A program made the translations under genes and the position numbers. A model generated the notes under the pieces. The model worked only from the letters and a program-made list of their open reading frames with translations, made no database searches and had not been told where the DNA came from. 64,000 bases of DNA from Drechmeria coniospora (Eukaryota > Ascomycota > Sordariomycetes > Hypocreales > Ophiocordycipitaceae), in contig NC_054390.1 of the NCBI RefSeq assembly GCF_001625195.1, positions 4,364,027 to 4,428,026 of the forward strand, written 5' to 3'. The stretch's first letter is position 1; every line of letters starts with the position of its first letter. Positions 21,605 through 32,216 of this stretch are shown in pieces.

Positions 21605-21799
21605 CTAGATGCGACGGTCACCAATAACAGAAGCCACGCAGAATAGCACAAATGGACGCCGAGGCTCGGCGCAAGCTCGAGGGAGTTGTCGCCTAGGCTT
21701 CCCTTCCACTTGGATTAATACGCGGCAGCTCGCTTATGACAATGAAGTTGATCAAAATCGGCATCCTCACAGGTTCATCCCCACCGGCCAGAGAGCAGG

Positions 21800-22770
21800 A
21801 TGCCGCTCGGCCGTCTTGTTCTTGCGTTTCTCCTCTGCGCACACAATGCACCGTGGAGCGGCGTGGAGGTCGATGGGGATACGCTCGCGAGCCGCAGGGA
21901 CCAGAACGGTAGAGGCATAGACGGCTCTTGGCGACGAGAGCTTGCCGACGACGGCTGTGTTGATTTTGACGTTTACGTGCTTACTTGTTGGTTCGGCAGC
22001 GGCATTGGCATACAACTGGACGGAACGTCGGGGGTTGAGGCAACACTCCCACCCGCCGCCGATTCCTCTCAGGCGGGTGCCCTTTCCGGACGACATGGGG
22101 GAAAGAATGATGAGGTGGTGTACGCGACACGGCTTTCATTGCTCCGTCGATGCGCATAGATTGCAGTGCACCCCAATGGCGAAAGATGAGAACGACAACC
22201 GACTCGAGCATCGCGTCACTGCATTGACACGCAGGTCGAGGTGGCCTTGGGGCTCACGACGGGAACCAAGAGCGCCGTCTTAGCCTACTTTGGCGACAAG
22301 GATGTCGTCGATGAAAGCGTCCGGGGCCGTCTCATCAGAATCCTCGAATCGCCGAGACCGGGCACCATCGAGATGGTTGATGTTCCGCTATCGCCTCATT
22401 TAGGGAACGACAACTCCGTCGCTGCAGGATGTGTCGAGATTACGAATAGTGCAATCTCCATCTTCCGATCAGTTTATGATTAAAAGTATGTCAAAACAGA
22501 GCCGAGCTCCTTCACCGGCGTTCCATTGCACCTTTTCCCGTCGACGGCAGTGACATCTAATCATCGCGGTGCAGGGATCGTCCTCAGAGCACATCATCAA
22601 GGTAGCCAGCCACCTGCTCCTGGAAAACGAGCAACTCGACTCGTTCCAAAACAAATGGCTGGGCAGCAAAACAAAGGCAAAGCATGATGTCGTCTGGGAT
22701 GGACAGTTTGGCATTCGCGATTGGCACATACAGCTTCAGAATGCAAAAGTACGTCGATCGGTACCGCTCT
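21800..22770 (+). pseudogene. Exon-like pieces of an unrecognised secreted-protein gene
   Basis: Several open pieces look like exons, but I could not join them with confidence. A signal-peptide-like start (MPLGRLVLAFLLCAHNA) lies at 21,800. A piece near 22,060-22,190 in another frame carries a cysteine pattern (WCTRHGFHCSVDAHRLQC). After a CACGCAG acceptor at about 22,233 a piece runs to about 22,480 (VEVALGLTTGTKSAV onward). After a GTGCAG acceptor near 22,574 a piece runs to a GTACGT donor near 22,750 (contains NKWLGSKTKAKHDVVWDG). Frames change between pieces and stops intervene, so this is either a multi-intron gene or a decaying one. Function unknown. Confidence 0.3.
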
Positions 22771-23839
22771 GGCATGCCGTCGGACATGCTCCGCCTCGAC
22801 GGCACTTCCGGCGCAGGAAAAAGCGCACGACGACACTCGACTGACGCTGACGGTGCTAGTGGGAATGTCCGAAGAAGAGGAGGCGAAGGTACGATTGACT
22901 TTCGCGGGAACAAAGGGCCGTCGCGTTCGTGGTGACGACGTATTCACGTCGAACGTTGCAGGAAGTGAGCGAGCGGATCGACTCCCAGCTCGTGGTGCCA
23001 TGCTGATGTCGACAGCGACTCGACAGAAAAACTAACCTTCCTTGGTCGTGGACCAGGAGCAGGTAGCGCGGAGCCGGACGCGAGAAGGATGGTGCAACGA
23101 GCCGAGAATGGGGCTGTGCGGCTGCGGCAAATTGTTTGTCAGGGAACATGGTCGCGGTCCCGTCGCGGTACGGACGATGGTCTCCCAGCTACGAAGCCGG
23201 TGCGCAGCAGCCACCAATCGAACGCCCACAGTGCGCGGACGCTGCGGATGCTCACAGGCACTCCGAAAGGGGATGGCCGACAACGCAGATGTCACCAGCT
23301 GGATCGGCACGGCACGGCCGCTCCATCACAACCCACGCCCTGGCGGCGTCCGGAGCGTTGCTGGAGCGACAGCCCCGGAGCGTGTGCGTCATTTCTGATG
23401 GGCGCGGGCGACGATTCGCAAGATCGAGGGCTGACGAACAGTCGGAGGGTGGGCTCGGGCACGCGAAGAAGGCCGGCAACCGGGCATATGATTCCGGCAG
23501 CATGAATCGACCCACGGTTCCATCACTGGCCGAAACGAGGCGGAGCCATTTTCTTCGTAACCATGCAGGAGATGATGGAGATGATGGATGCGCTCGCCAA
23601 GCGTCAAGGGAGTGATGTGGCCGAGCATCCGACGACGCACCGCGACCCCGACAACGAGGTATTCCCCGTCGACGGAACGACTCGTTACGATGTGAGGTTG
23701 CGTACGCGTGCCGAAGGTTGAACATCGTTTCTCATCCTTTCGTCCCTTGAGACGTGATTTCGAATCTCGGGCGTCGTGACGCGAGCTGCGAGTGCGTTGC
23801 GTTGGACCGTGCCATCATGACTGCGACGGGCGGCAGACT
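22771..23839. other. Unresolved GC-rich stretch
   Basis: GC-rich sequence with long overlapping frames on both strands, none convincing. A CCCGTCGACGG motif at 23,66x resembles one near 22,537, hinting at an internal duplication of the preceding region. Confidence 0.25.
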
Positions 23840-24035
23840 GGTGAAGGCGGGGGGGTGAACAGTTGGCGAGGGCGGGTGGACGATGATGTGGGCGAGTGTG
23901 GGTGGGCGGTGATGTGGGCGAGGGAGGGTGGATGGTGATGCGGATGAGGGCGGGTGAACAGCTGGCGAGGGTGGTGATGATGATGTGGGCGAGGGTGATG
24001 TGGATGAGTGTGGGTGGGTGAGGGTTGGGCACGGT
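23840..24035. repeat. G-rich degenerate minisatellite
   Basis: Irregular tandem repetition of motifs such as GGTGATGTGGGCGAGG and GGGCGGGTGAACAG, strongly G-rich on the plus strand. It can support G-quadruplex structure. Frames across it give proline/histidine-rich artefacts on the minus strand. Confidence 0.7.
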
Positions 24036-25194
24036 GGTGCCACCTTGACGCAACGTACGAGCACCTGTTCCGATGTCTGCCGATTGCTGAGTAATAAATC
24101 GCTGTGCGGAGTGAGAGCAACTAATACGCAGTACTCCGTACTCCGAAGTATTACCACAGTCTAAAACAACGGAGCATACGATAACGGCGAGGTGCCTGTA
24201 CTTGCAAGTAAGTCGATGTACTGTGCAGTACGGAATACTGACTGTGCAGTTTGCAACGGAGTAAGTACATGTACTTGGTGTGGTGCACCTACTGTGCAGA
24301 GCCGGGCGGAGACGGTTAATCGTTGAGTGGCTTGTCGTTTGCGTTCTACTACTCCGTAATAATAATACTCCGTAGTCTAAGTACGTACTTGGCAAGTACG
24401 AGCACGGAGCACACGACAACGAAGCACCACAGTAAGCAAACAGCACATGCACTGTACAGTACTTGGGGCACGCCTAGCGTCAAGTACCTTTACCTCCTAC
24501 GCATGTGCAGCACAGTAGAGGCGGTCCGATGTTGGCACTCCAAGTACTGTGTACGGAGCCCACGACAACTAAGTCATCACTGCACAGTGCAAAGTAATAC
24601 TGCTTGGACACTACGCACTGTATACAGTTGGCAAGTACGGAGTTGCTGGCACGCTATTACTGTTAGCAGGGAATAAGTACTGCACTGTGGTCCGTACAGT
24701 ACTTGGCAGGTGTACCCACTGTATTCCAGTGCGCGGCAAGGTATTACAGCGTACAGTGCGGGCAGTTTGGTTGGCATTCGCCTCCGTCCGACCTCGGCCT
24801 GATGATAAGGCGCCTCCCCAACGCCAGGGCCCGTGGTCCGATGCTAACTCGTTATGGTCGTGGCGACCCTCTTTATCATCTTGCCACCCTCCGCGCCCGT
24901 GCCGTGTCATGGATTCGAAGCGGCTCAACAAACCACCACCACCACCAACAATCTCTTCCTCGCCACTCCATTTCGCCTCCATTCCACGCTTGTTGCATTC
25001 CTTCCGCCCCTTGAACGCTCAGGGCCGTTGACTCGTCTTCTCCTCGTCGCAGGCTCAACCTGTCCCTGCTCGCCAACGCAGAACGATCGCCGTCGACCCG
25101 TCCGTCCCTTCGACGACCGTCCCCGGGTGCCGTCCATTCGTCGACGGTGTCGGCATCGTCTCCAGTCCGCCGGGCGGCCGCGGTCGAGCGCAGG
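24036..25194. promoter_or_regulatory. Spacer upstream of the adenylate kinase gene, with dispersed TACTCCGTA motifs
   Basis: 24,050-24,760 is packed with short motifs that recur in most spacers of this window: TACTCCGTA and its reverse complement TACGGAGTA, CAAGTAC/GTACTTG and CAGTACTG-like palindromes. From about 24,900 the sequence turns pyrimidine-rich and likely contains the promoter and leader of the adenylate kinase gene. No gene seen. Confidence 0.45.
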
Positions 25195-26091
25195 ATGCAG
25201 CTTCGCAGGGCCGCGAGGGTCATCCTCGTCGGCGCGCCGGGCGTCGGCAAGGGAACGCAGAGCGAGCGCCTCCTGCGGCGTTTCCCCCAACTGAAGTCCA
25301 TCAGCACCGGCGACCTGCTGCGCAGCAACGTCAAGAGGCGGACGCCTCTAGGTAGGTGGTCGGATCGTCGGAAGTCCTCGCGGCGGGCGTCGCTGACGGG
25401 TCGTCTCCCTCCCGCAGGCATCATGGCCGAAAGCACCATCAAGACGGGAGGCCTCGTCGCCGACGACCTCATGCTCCGTCTCATCTCGAGCGAGCTCCGC
25501 ACGCGCGGCTGGCTCGGCCGCGACGCCCCCGCCGTCATGACCCTCTCCTCGGAGGCGACGGCCACCGAGATGGGCGCGCACGATGACGAGCGGCAGCCCA
25601 TGGACGGCTACGTCGGCGCGCCGTGGTCGCTCCCTCCGACGCGCGAGTCTGCCTCGGCGGCCCCGCGCGCCTCGGACGACCCGGCTGCCTCCTTCATCCT
25701 CGACGGCTACCCCCGCAGCGCCTCGCAGGCGACGACGCTCGACGCCATCGTGCCCATCAACCTCGCCGTCTCCATCAAGACGCCCTTTTCCGTCATCCTC
25801 GAGCGCATCGCCGGCCGCTGGGTCCACGAGCCCTCGGGCCGCGTCTACAACACCACGTTTCGCGCGCCTCGCGTCGCCGGCCGCGACGACGTTACCGGGG
25901 AGCCGCTGACCCAACGGCCCGACGACACCGAGGACGTCTACCGCGCCCGCTTCCGCCGCTTCGAGGAGACGAGCGAGCCGCTGCTCGAGCACTACGCCAA
26001 GAAGGGCGTCCTCCTCGAGGTCGAAGGCTTGAGCAGCGACGAGATCAGCCCGAAGCTGTACGGCGAATTCGAGAAGCGCTTCGTCGGCTGA
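25195..26091 (+). CDS. ADK2: Adenylate kinase, mitochondrial AK3/Adk2 type
   Basis: Transfers phosphate between a nucleoside triphosphate and AMP; the fungal Adk2/AK3 branch is a mitochondrial-matrix enzyme that prefers GTP. Exons 25,195-25,351 and 25,418-26,091, intron 66 nt in phase 1 (GTAGGT...CCGCAG), 276 residues. The P-loop GAPGVGKGTQ sits near residues 13-22, the AMP-site stretch STGDLLRSNV follows, DGYPRS is the NMP-side motif, and the LID segment has the short form with W-V-H-E-P-S-G-R-V-Y-N as in AK3 enzymes. The insertion between the AMP-binding part and DGYPRS is longer than usual and Ala/Pro-rich. The ATG at 25,195 is the first in frame and fits the typical MQLRRAARVI start. Its neighbour on the right is convergent. 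Confidence 0.93.
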   Translation: MQLRRAARVILVGAPGVGKGTQSERLLRRFPQLKSISTGDLLRSNVKRRTPLGRWSDRRKSSRRASLTGRLPPAGIMAESTIKTGGLVADDLMLRLISSELRTRGWLGRDAPAVMTLSSEATATEMGAHDDERQPMDGYVGAPWSLPPTRESASAAPRASDDPAASFILDGYPRSASQATTLDAIVPINLAVSIKTPFSVILERIAGRWVHEPSGRVYNTTFRAPRVAGRDDVTGEPLTQRPDDTEDVYRARFRRFEETSEPLLEHYAKKGVLLEVEGLSSDEISPKLYGEFEKRFVG

Positions 26092-27239
26092 CGCGCCCGC
26101 CTTGCCTCCCCTCACCTCGGCCGGATCCTCTCCCTCGCCCCCGTGCCGACCCAACTCGCCTTGGCCTCGCTCCTCCCCCTCTCCCCCCCCCCCCGGTTCG
26201 GCTTGGCTTCTCGCCACGACGGCCGTTGCCCTGGGCCTACAACATCTAGTACGATTTTCCTTTTCTACGCCGGCGTTTTTCACGCGGCCGAGTCGCCGCC
26301 ACGTTCATGAAGGAATCAGGTCCGCGTTGGTCCGTTGATTGGACCCGGTGCTGTCGGATCGGGGGCTCAGCATCGACATGCCGCCGCCCGTTTTATTGTT
26401 CGTTCCGACACGGCTGTGCTTTCAACAGCACATGATTTGTATATACATGCTGCCTGCGGATCCGACACTTTGGGTCCCGGGCAAACACCCATTGCATACT
26501 TCCTCGGTAGATGAGTAAAAAAACGAGGAATGCCGAACAGCACCGTGACGATGGATGGCACATGCCTCGGGCCCTCGTGGCCTCGTGTCCCTTCCACCTT
26601 ACATCGTCCGCACCCCGCCCCCTAGCGTGCGCACCTAGAGCGAGGAGGCCACGTGCAAACGGCTTTCACATGATGCCGCTTCAGGCGACGGCTGGGCCTT
26701 GACAGCCGAAGCAGTGGCTGCTGCTTAGAGCGTTACTGTAGGCATACGCCGTACATGCAGGGGTAGGCGTCGATGCTGCACGGTACGGAGCACATGGGCA
26801 CGGCACAGAGAAAATACACGCAAGTGCAACGCGGCGCAAGGCAAGGTACCCCGCGCCGCGCAGCCGAAGCTCCACCAACGGCAGCAACGGCAGCCTCGTC
26901 GGATGCTCGTCACTCGCGGGGAGAGGCACAAAGGGACGGGGCGGGTGGGTGCAGCAAAGGTAGTAATACCATGTTCACAGACTGCCATCCACCCCGGCGC
27001 GCATGCGATGCGGCGGCGCACCACTCGCGACTCTTCTCCTTACATCCAAGACTGCCCAACATGCGGCGCGCCAGTCTACTCGTACAATCCGCGTTGCAAA
27101 GGCGACGACGCTTCCGATCTGTCCGCTTCGCTCCCCGACAGCGGCCATCCTCCGGCCGTCGAGGGGAGTCGGTCGCGCGAGCGAGGCCGCACATGCGTGT
27201 GCCGTCATGCGTGTGCTCGCAAGCGCCTCGCGCACCCTT
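26092..27239. other. Convergent spacer
   Basis: Lies between the 3' ends of the adenylate kinase and the Erd2-like gene. It should hold both 3' UTRs. It contains a C-run near 26,185 and no supported gene. Confidence 0.5.
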
Positions 27240-28431
27240 TCAATCCTGCCATCCGTTCCGCTTGTCGGCTAGCAAGGAATTTCTCTTGCCGTTCGTCTTG
27301 TTCTGCGACGACGACGTAGGGGGGTCGGCGTCCGAGTCGGAGTCGTCGACGAGCGCCCTCGCCAGCTCGTCCGGGTCGTGCATCTTGGCATCGGCCTCGC
27401 CCTCCTCATCAATGTCCTCGGCCGGGTGGCGATGCCTCTGCGGCTCGAGGACGCCGTCGTCGGCGCTGACCGAGATGCCGCGGACGCCCCAGCCGGGACG
27501 CGAGTTGCGTCGACCGTCGTGGCCCGGGCTGCCGAGCGCCGGCGAGTTCTCCTCGTCCTCGTCGACGTGCTCGAACCTCTTGCCGAAGAGGCGGCGCAGG
27601 AGCCACCCGCGACGGATGTCGTCGGCGTCGACGAGGCCGCCGCCGCGGAGCTTGACCCGCTGGCGGGTGTAGTACACCCAGGCAAAGTCGACGTAGAGGG
27701 CCGTCTGGACGATGCCGAAGATGACGGACACGGCCTTGGGCGACCGGTCGGTGGGGTCGAGCGCGCGCCAGATCCAGTTGAGGCAGTAGAGGGCGCGGTA
27801 GGAGCCGAGGGCGACGAGGTAGAAGGAGTCTATGACCGTCGGCACCGTCGTCTGCCGCAGGAGCAGCAGCTGCGGCAGGACGCAGACCGACTCGAGGATC
27901 TCGGAAAAGACCCACATCCACTGTCGAATTTCACGTCAGCATCCGTCCAACGTCGGGGCCGTGGCGGCCAAAAAGGGCTCGGCGTCGTTCCATACCACCT
28001 TGAAGCTCCAGTGCGACTTCTTCTCGAAGATGAGCATGGAAAAGGGCGACAGCAGGAGGGAGCCCCCCAGGACGCCGGCGCCCATCTTCCACGACAGCTC
28101 GCGCTCCCGCGAGCGGGAGTACAGCCACTGCATGATGCCGAGCGTGTAGAGCGAGGAGCATATGTAGGAGATCTTGAAGAGCAGGTTCCACAGGGATTTC
28201 TCGACAAAGATGTCGAGGTAGCGGGTGCAGAAGACGAGGGCGTAGAGGCCCTGGGTGATGAAGGAGACGCCCTCGGCCGAGCGGTTGCGGTGGATGGAGA
28301 AGATGAGGATGCACTTGGAGAGGGCGTGGGACAGGTCGCCGACGATGCGGAAGATCTGATGGAGCCGTCAGCACGCGGCCGCCGTCGGCCATGACGCGAG
28401 GGCCTCGACTCACGTTCCAGGCGTGTGCCAT
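27240..28431 (-). CDS. ER-lumen protein retaining receptor (Erd2/KDEL receptor family) with long C-terminal tail
   Basis: Golgi/ER seven-helix receptor that returns HDEL/KDEL proteins to the ER. Three exons: 28,414-28,431 (18 nt, MAHAWN), 27,999-28,355 and 27,240-27,920, all junctions phase 0, giving 351 residues. The family core is clear: IFRIVGDLSHALSKCILIF, the segment RSAEGVSFITQGLYALVFCTRYLD, later YRALYCLNWIWRA and IVQTALYVDFAWVYYT. The human and yeast proteins are about 210-220 residues; this one has about 125 further cytosolic residues rich in D, E, S and R after the last helix. The second intron removes 78 nt that would otherwise disrupt the helix corresponding to LWTFSIYLESV in animals. 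Exact Erd2 orthology against an Erd2-like paralogue is not settled. Confidence 0.88.
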
Positions 28432-31008
28432 GGCGGCGCTCGCGGGCCGTCCGTCGCGGGGCGGGCGAGCGAGAAGGGCAAGGCGGGGGAGCGGGAGGGG
28501 TCCGAACGGCTACGCCGCGTTACTCGGGCACGCGATGGGCGGTGCTGCTTTGCTGGCGATGCCGGCGGTGATGACGAGACTGCTCGATGGAACGGCCGCA
28601 GTGATGAAGAAGTCGAGGTGGAGCTTGCGAACTCGCATCAGGCTTCGGCACGCGGCGGGACCCTTGATTGGTGCGGGCCACGGCCATGTGGGGACGTCCA
28701 CTCCATTCCACCACTGTAGCTGTAAGTACAGCAGGTGTGCTTACTCCGTACAAGTGCTGTATTAATTCTCAATACCATAAGTACCTACTTCAGTAGGTGA
28801 ACTGGCACCAAGTGCTCCGTACTCCGTAACACAAACCTACGGAGTACTAAGGTAATACTACTCTGTTAGTACCTACTAGTACCTTAGTACCTAGTACTGA
28901 GGCCACTGCGCGCAGTAAAGTACAGTGATTAGTTGTACGCGCACGCTACCGAAGGGGCATCCGCAGCACAATGCGCTTGTTTGTGTGCTTGTACCCCGTA
29001 ACATGAACAGTGCTTGCATCGCCCGCACGGCAGATGCTCGGTACCTGCAGCTGCTACCCATGCACAACGGTTAGCGCAACCGATGCCGTGCGGGACGAGG
29101 CCAAGCCTAGGTCACGTCAAGGCCGCACGAGGCGAGACCTGACTAGGCCTGCCCATCACCACCCACGACAGTACAGCCGGCACAAAGCCCCGACGACATC
29201 GGTATGATGCAGGCTGCTCCTGGATCCCGGACACCGGCGGCGAATGCGTGGCAGATGTGCCTCTGCTCGCAGGAGCATGCAAGTGCCTCGGGTGAGCGTG
29301 TCCCCCTACCGAAGCCGTCTCCAACAAACAAACGGTCAAGCCTCGAAAGGGGCCTGACAAGCAACTGCAGCTCCATCCGTCCACGCCGTCCTCGTCGACT
29401 CCCACACACAAGTGCATGCACTCCTGCATCTCCCGTACACCCAAGACGCGAGCCAGGTGCCGAGCATGACAAGCACGTTGCAGAGTGCATCGACGTGCTC
29501 CGTCACGCTCCAACCTCTCCCCTCCCCCCGACCGACCGCACTGCCCCTGGCCCCTGGACGTGGCGAACATCGAACGCGTGGCAATGACTGAGCAGCACAG
29601 ACAACTACCGTACTTGCCTGGTAGGTACATGTCGGTAGGCCCATATCGGTCGGCACATGTCGGCAAGAACGGAACTTGCACGCAACGATACCATCGAGTA
29701 TTATTCCGCAAGTACAGAGCACTGTAGGTGCACTCCCGGCAGATGCTCCTGTGCGCCGGCAGCTTCCAGCAAACTCCGATTCGTCCCTCCGCACCTGGTG
29801 GGGAGGCCGAGCGAGTCCTCGAGCGAGTCCTCGTATTATTTCTTGGCATGGGTCAGAAAGCACCAAAGAGGACAGAGTATTAATTATCATTCGTGATCGA
29901 TGTTGTTCGTCGTGGCGGGCACATGGCGTTGCCGTGTCATGCGCGTCGTTGTAGCGACACATACAACGGCAGCGGCAGCGTCGTTGGATACTGCCCAGCA
30001 CTATTGCCCCCCAAAGCCCAGTTAAGCGTTCTGGGGATGGGTCCAGCGTGTGCCTCTGACGTAGGTAGAGAGCACCGTTCACGGCAGCATTACGTGGTTA
30101 GAGTCAATCGTAAGAAAGTACAAGCAAGTACAAGCAAGTACAGATAATCGTAGGTAAGTACAGGTAGTTGCAAGTACTGGGTACTAGGTAACTATGGTGG
30201 GTGGCAAAAGTGTCGATTCAATTTGCACCGAGCGGTCATAATTAATACTGCAGTAATGGCACTACCTAGTAGGTTACTAGGTATTACTAGGCAAGGTGAA
30301 TGGTCACTTTTGTCCAGTGACTGGAGTCGCAAGTGAGGTAAGGAGTACTAGATTGGTACTCGGCAACTAGGACCTCTGGCGGTACATGCATGTACTTGCA
30401 TGTACTTGCCGCGTAACCTGGACGTCGCGGGACAGGCAAGCATTAATTACAGCACATGCGTCGTCTCCTCCAGTTCATCCACAGGGGCCGTAGCTTGAAA
30501 CTAGCCCGACCGTGTGTGTCTGGCAACCCTTGCCGAACACCCGAGTTGACGCGGCCTCGCACTCGACTCCTCCAACCACCAGCATTTTCCGTCGACAGCC
30601 CGTCGAGCATGGATGCCGTGCGTACCGTGAGCCCGCGACCTATCCGCCGCTTCGTCGGCTGCCGCTCCGTGCCGCGCTGACCTTGTCCAGCTTCGACGAG
30701 AGAATGACAGCCTCACGTGACGGCTCCGTGGATGACGAGTCTTAGGAGAGGACGTCTCCTGCCCTTCAAAGGCCCCGAGGTCCGCTCGCTGCCCAGGACA
30801 GGACCTGCATCTCCTCGCTCTCGACGCCGTCCTCCTCCCTCTCCCAGCTTCTCCTCGTCGTCTGTCTTCTCGGTCGTAACGGATGATCACGACACATGTG
30901 CCTCCCAATCTCGCTCCATTCCCATTGAGCGTATTGGCCTCCGACGGCAACTTGAAAGTCCTCTCCCGTGGCGGCCACAGCAGCGGTTCGGTTCGCCTCC
31001 GGCACACG
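28432..31008. other. Divergent spacer, 2.6 kb
   Basis: Contains the promoters of the flanking genes at its two ends. 28,700-28,900 and 30,100-30,430 are rich in TACGGAGTA, GTACTAGGTA and CAAGTAC motifs; GCGAGTCCTCGA is doubled near 29,811-29,832. Long overlapping frames on both strands (29.1-30.1 kb) show no domain, codon pattern or splice structure, and none is called. Confidence 0.45.
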
Positions 31009-32216
31009 ATGATGTCGCATTCCACCCTCCTCCACCTGCTGCTCGCCATCGTCGGCCTCGCATGCCTCGTGGGAGTGCAGGCCGTGCCTACGCCGCCGCG
31101 CGGGCCGGTGCGTCAGAGGGTCAAGCGTGACGCGGTGCCCGAGAGCGACGAGGCCATTGTGCGGCCAAAATATTTCAGTAAGCCTTTGCTCGCTCGTGTC
31201 ATGCATGCTCACGTGCTCTGCCGTGGCATCGAATGCCGGCCCTTTCGTGACCTGAGCTTGTCTAACAAGCGGCAGCGGAGAGAATGTACGTTTCATGCCG
31301 TCCACGCCTCGCCACCACCGACCTGCTCGTGTGTTCCGCCGCTGACCCTACCCAGCGGTGATCCCCATTATGATGCCCGATTCTTCGTGAGGCGCCTCGA
31401 CGACGACGACCAGCTCCGCGTCATCCGCTCGCTCATCCAGACCTACCTCGACACGTTTCACCAGCTCGGCATCGACACCTGGCTCATGCACGGAAGCCTT
31501 CTCGGCTGGTGGTGGGGGAAAAAGGTAGCGTCCGCCCTCCCCGCCGTGGCGCCGCTCGACGAGGCCGACGAACTGACGTGACGCCCTCCCTCGCCCGTCC
31601 AGGTCATGCCGTGGGATTCCGACATCGACGTCCAGGTGACGGAAAAGGACATGTACTTCCTCGCCGCCTACCACAACATGAGCACCTACTACTACGAGGA
31701 GGGCAGCCTCGGCGAGGGCCGCCGCTTCCTGCTCGACATCAACCCTCACTTCAGATACCGCGGCCGCGACGACTACCTCAACACCATCGACGGTCGCTGG
31801 ATCGATATGACGACGGGGCTCTACATCGACATCACCGCCGCACGCTACGACCCGGCCCACGAGAACGGCGAGGGCATCCTGTACGACAAGAACAACCACG
31901 AGTTCAGGGTGAGGCTTGCTCGAGCTGCCGCGCGCAGCCCGCCGTTGCCGTCACGAGGCTAACTGCCCCGGCAGGACACGTACCTCTATCCCATGAGAAA
32001 CACAGAGTTCGAGGGCATGGCCGCCAAGATTCCCTTCCGCTACAAGGCCATGCTCGAGTCGGAGTATGGCAAGGCGGCGTTGGAGAAGGATACCTACAAC
32101 GAGTACGTCGTGCCCCCCGCCCCCGCCCCCACACGCTGGCCGAGCCGCCGCTGACGGAGGACGGCAGGCACAAGTTTGACAAGGGCCGGCAGCAATGGGT
32201 CCTCACCCCGAAGTAG
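31009..32216 (+). CDS. LicD family protein, predicted secreted or Golgi-lumenal
   Basis: LicD/fukutin-type nucleotidyltransferase-fold proteins attach phosphocholine or phospho-sugar groups to glycans; the fungal target is unknown. Six exons: 31,009-31,177, 31,270-31,285 (16 nt), 31,356-31,524, 31,603-31,908, 31,975-32,102, 32,168-32,216; phases fit throughout and give 278 residues. The N-terminus (MMSHSTLLHLLLAIVGLACL) is a signal peptide or anchor. Family signatures: DTWLMHGSLLGWWWGKK, then MPWDSDIDVQV carrying the D-x-D metal site, later DGRWIDMTTGLYIDITA and a C-terminal PFRYKAMLESEYGK. The 16-nt exon is inferred from phase and from the need to join KYF to DPHYDARFF; a different tiny exon is possible. 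An ATG three bases downstream could serve equally. Confidence 0.88.

Noticed and set aside
25348..26283. Long minus-strand open frame over the adenylate kinase gene
   Set aside because: Mirror of a GC-rich coding exon; the plus-strand protein has unmistakable kinase motifs.
28700..30700. Several long overlapping frames in the divergent spacer
   Set aside because: No ATG-led frame has domain character, splice support or consistent codon pattern; the area is full of the dispersed short motifs.
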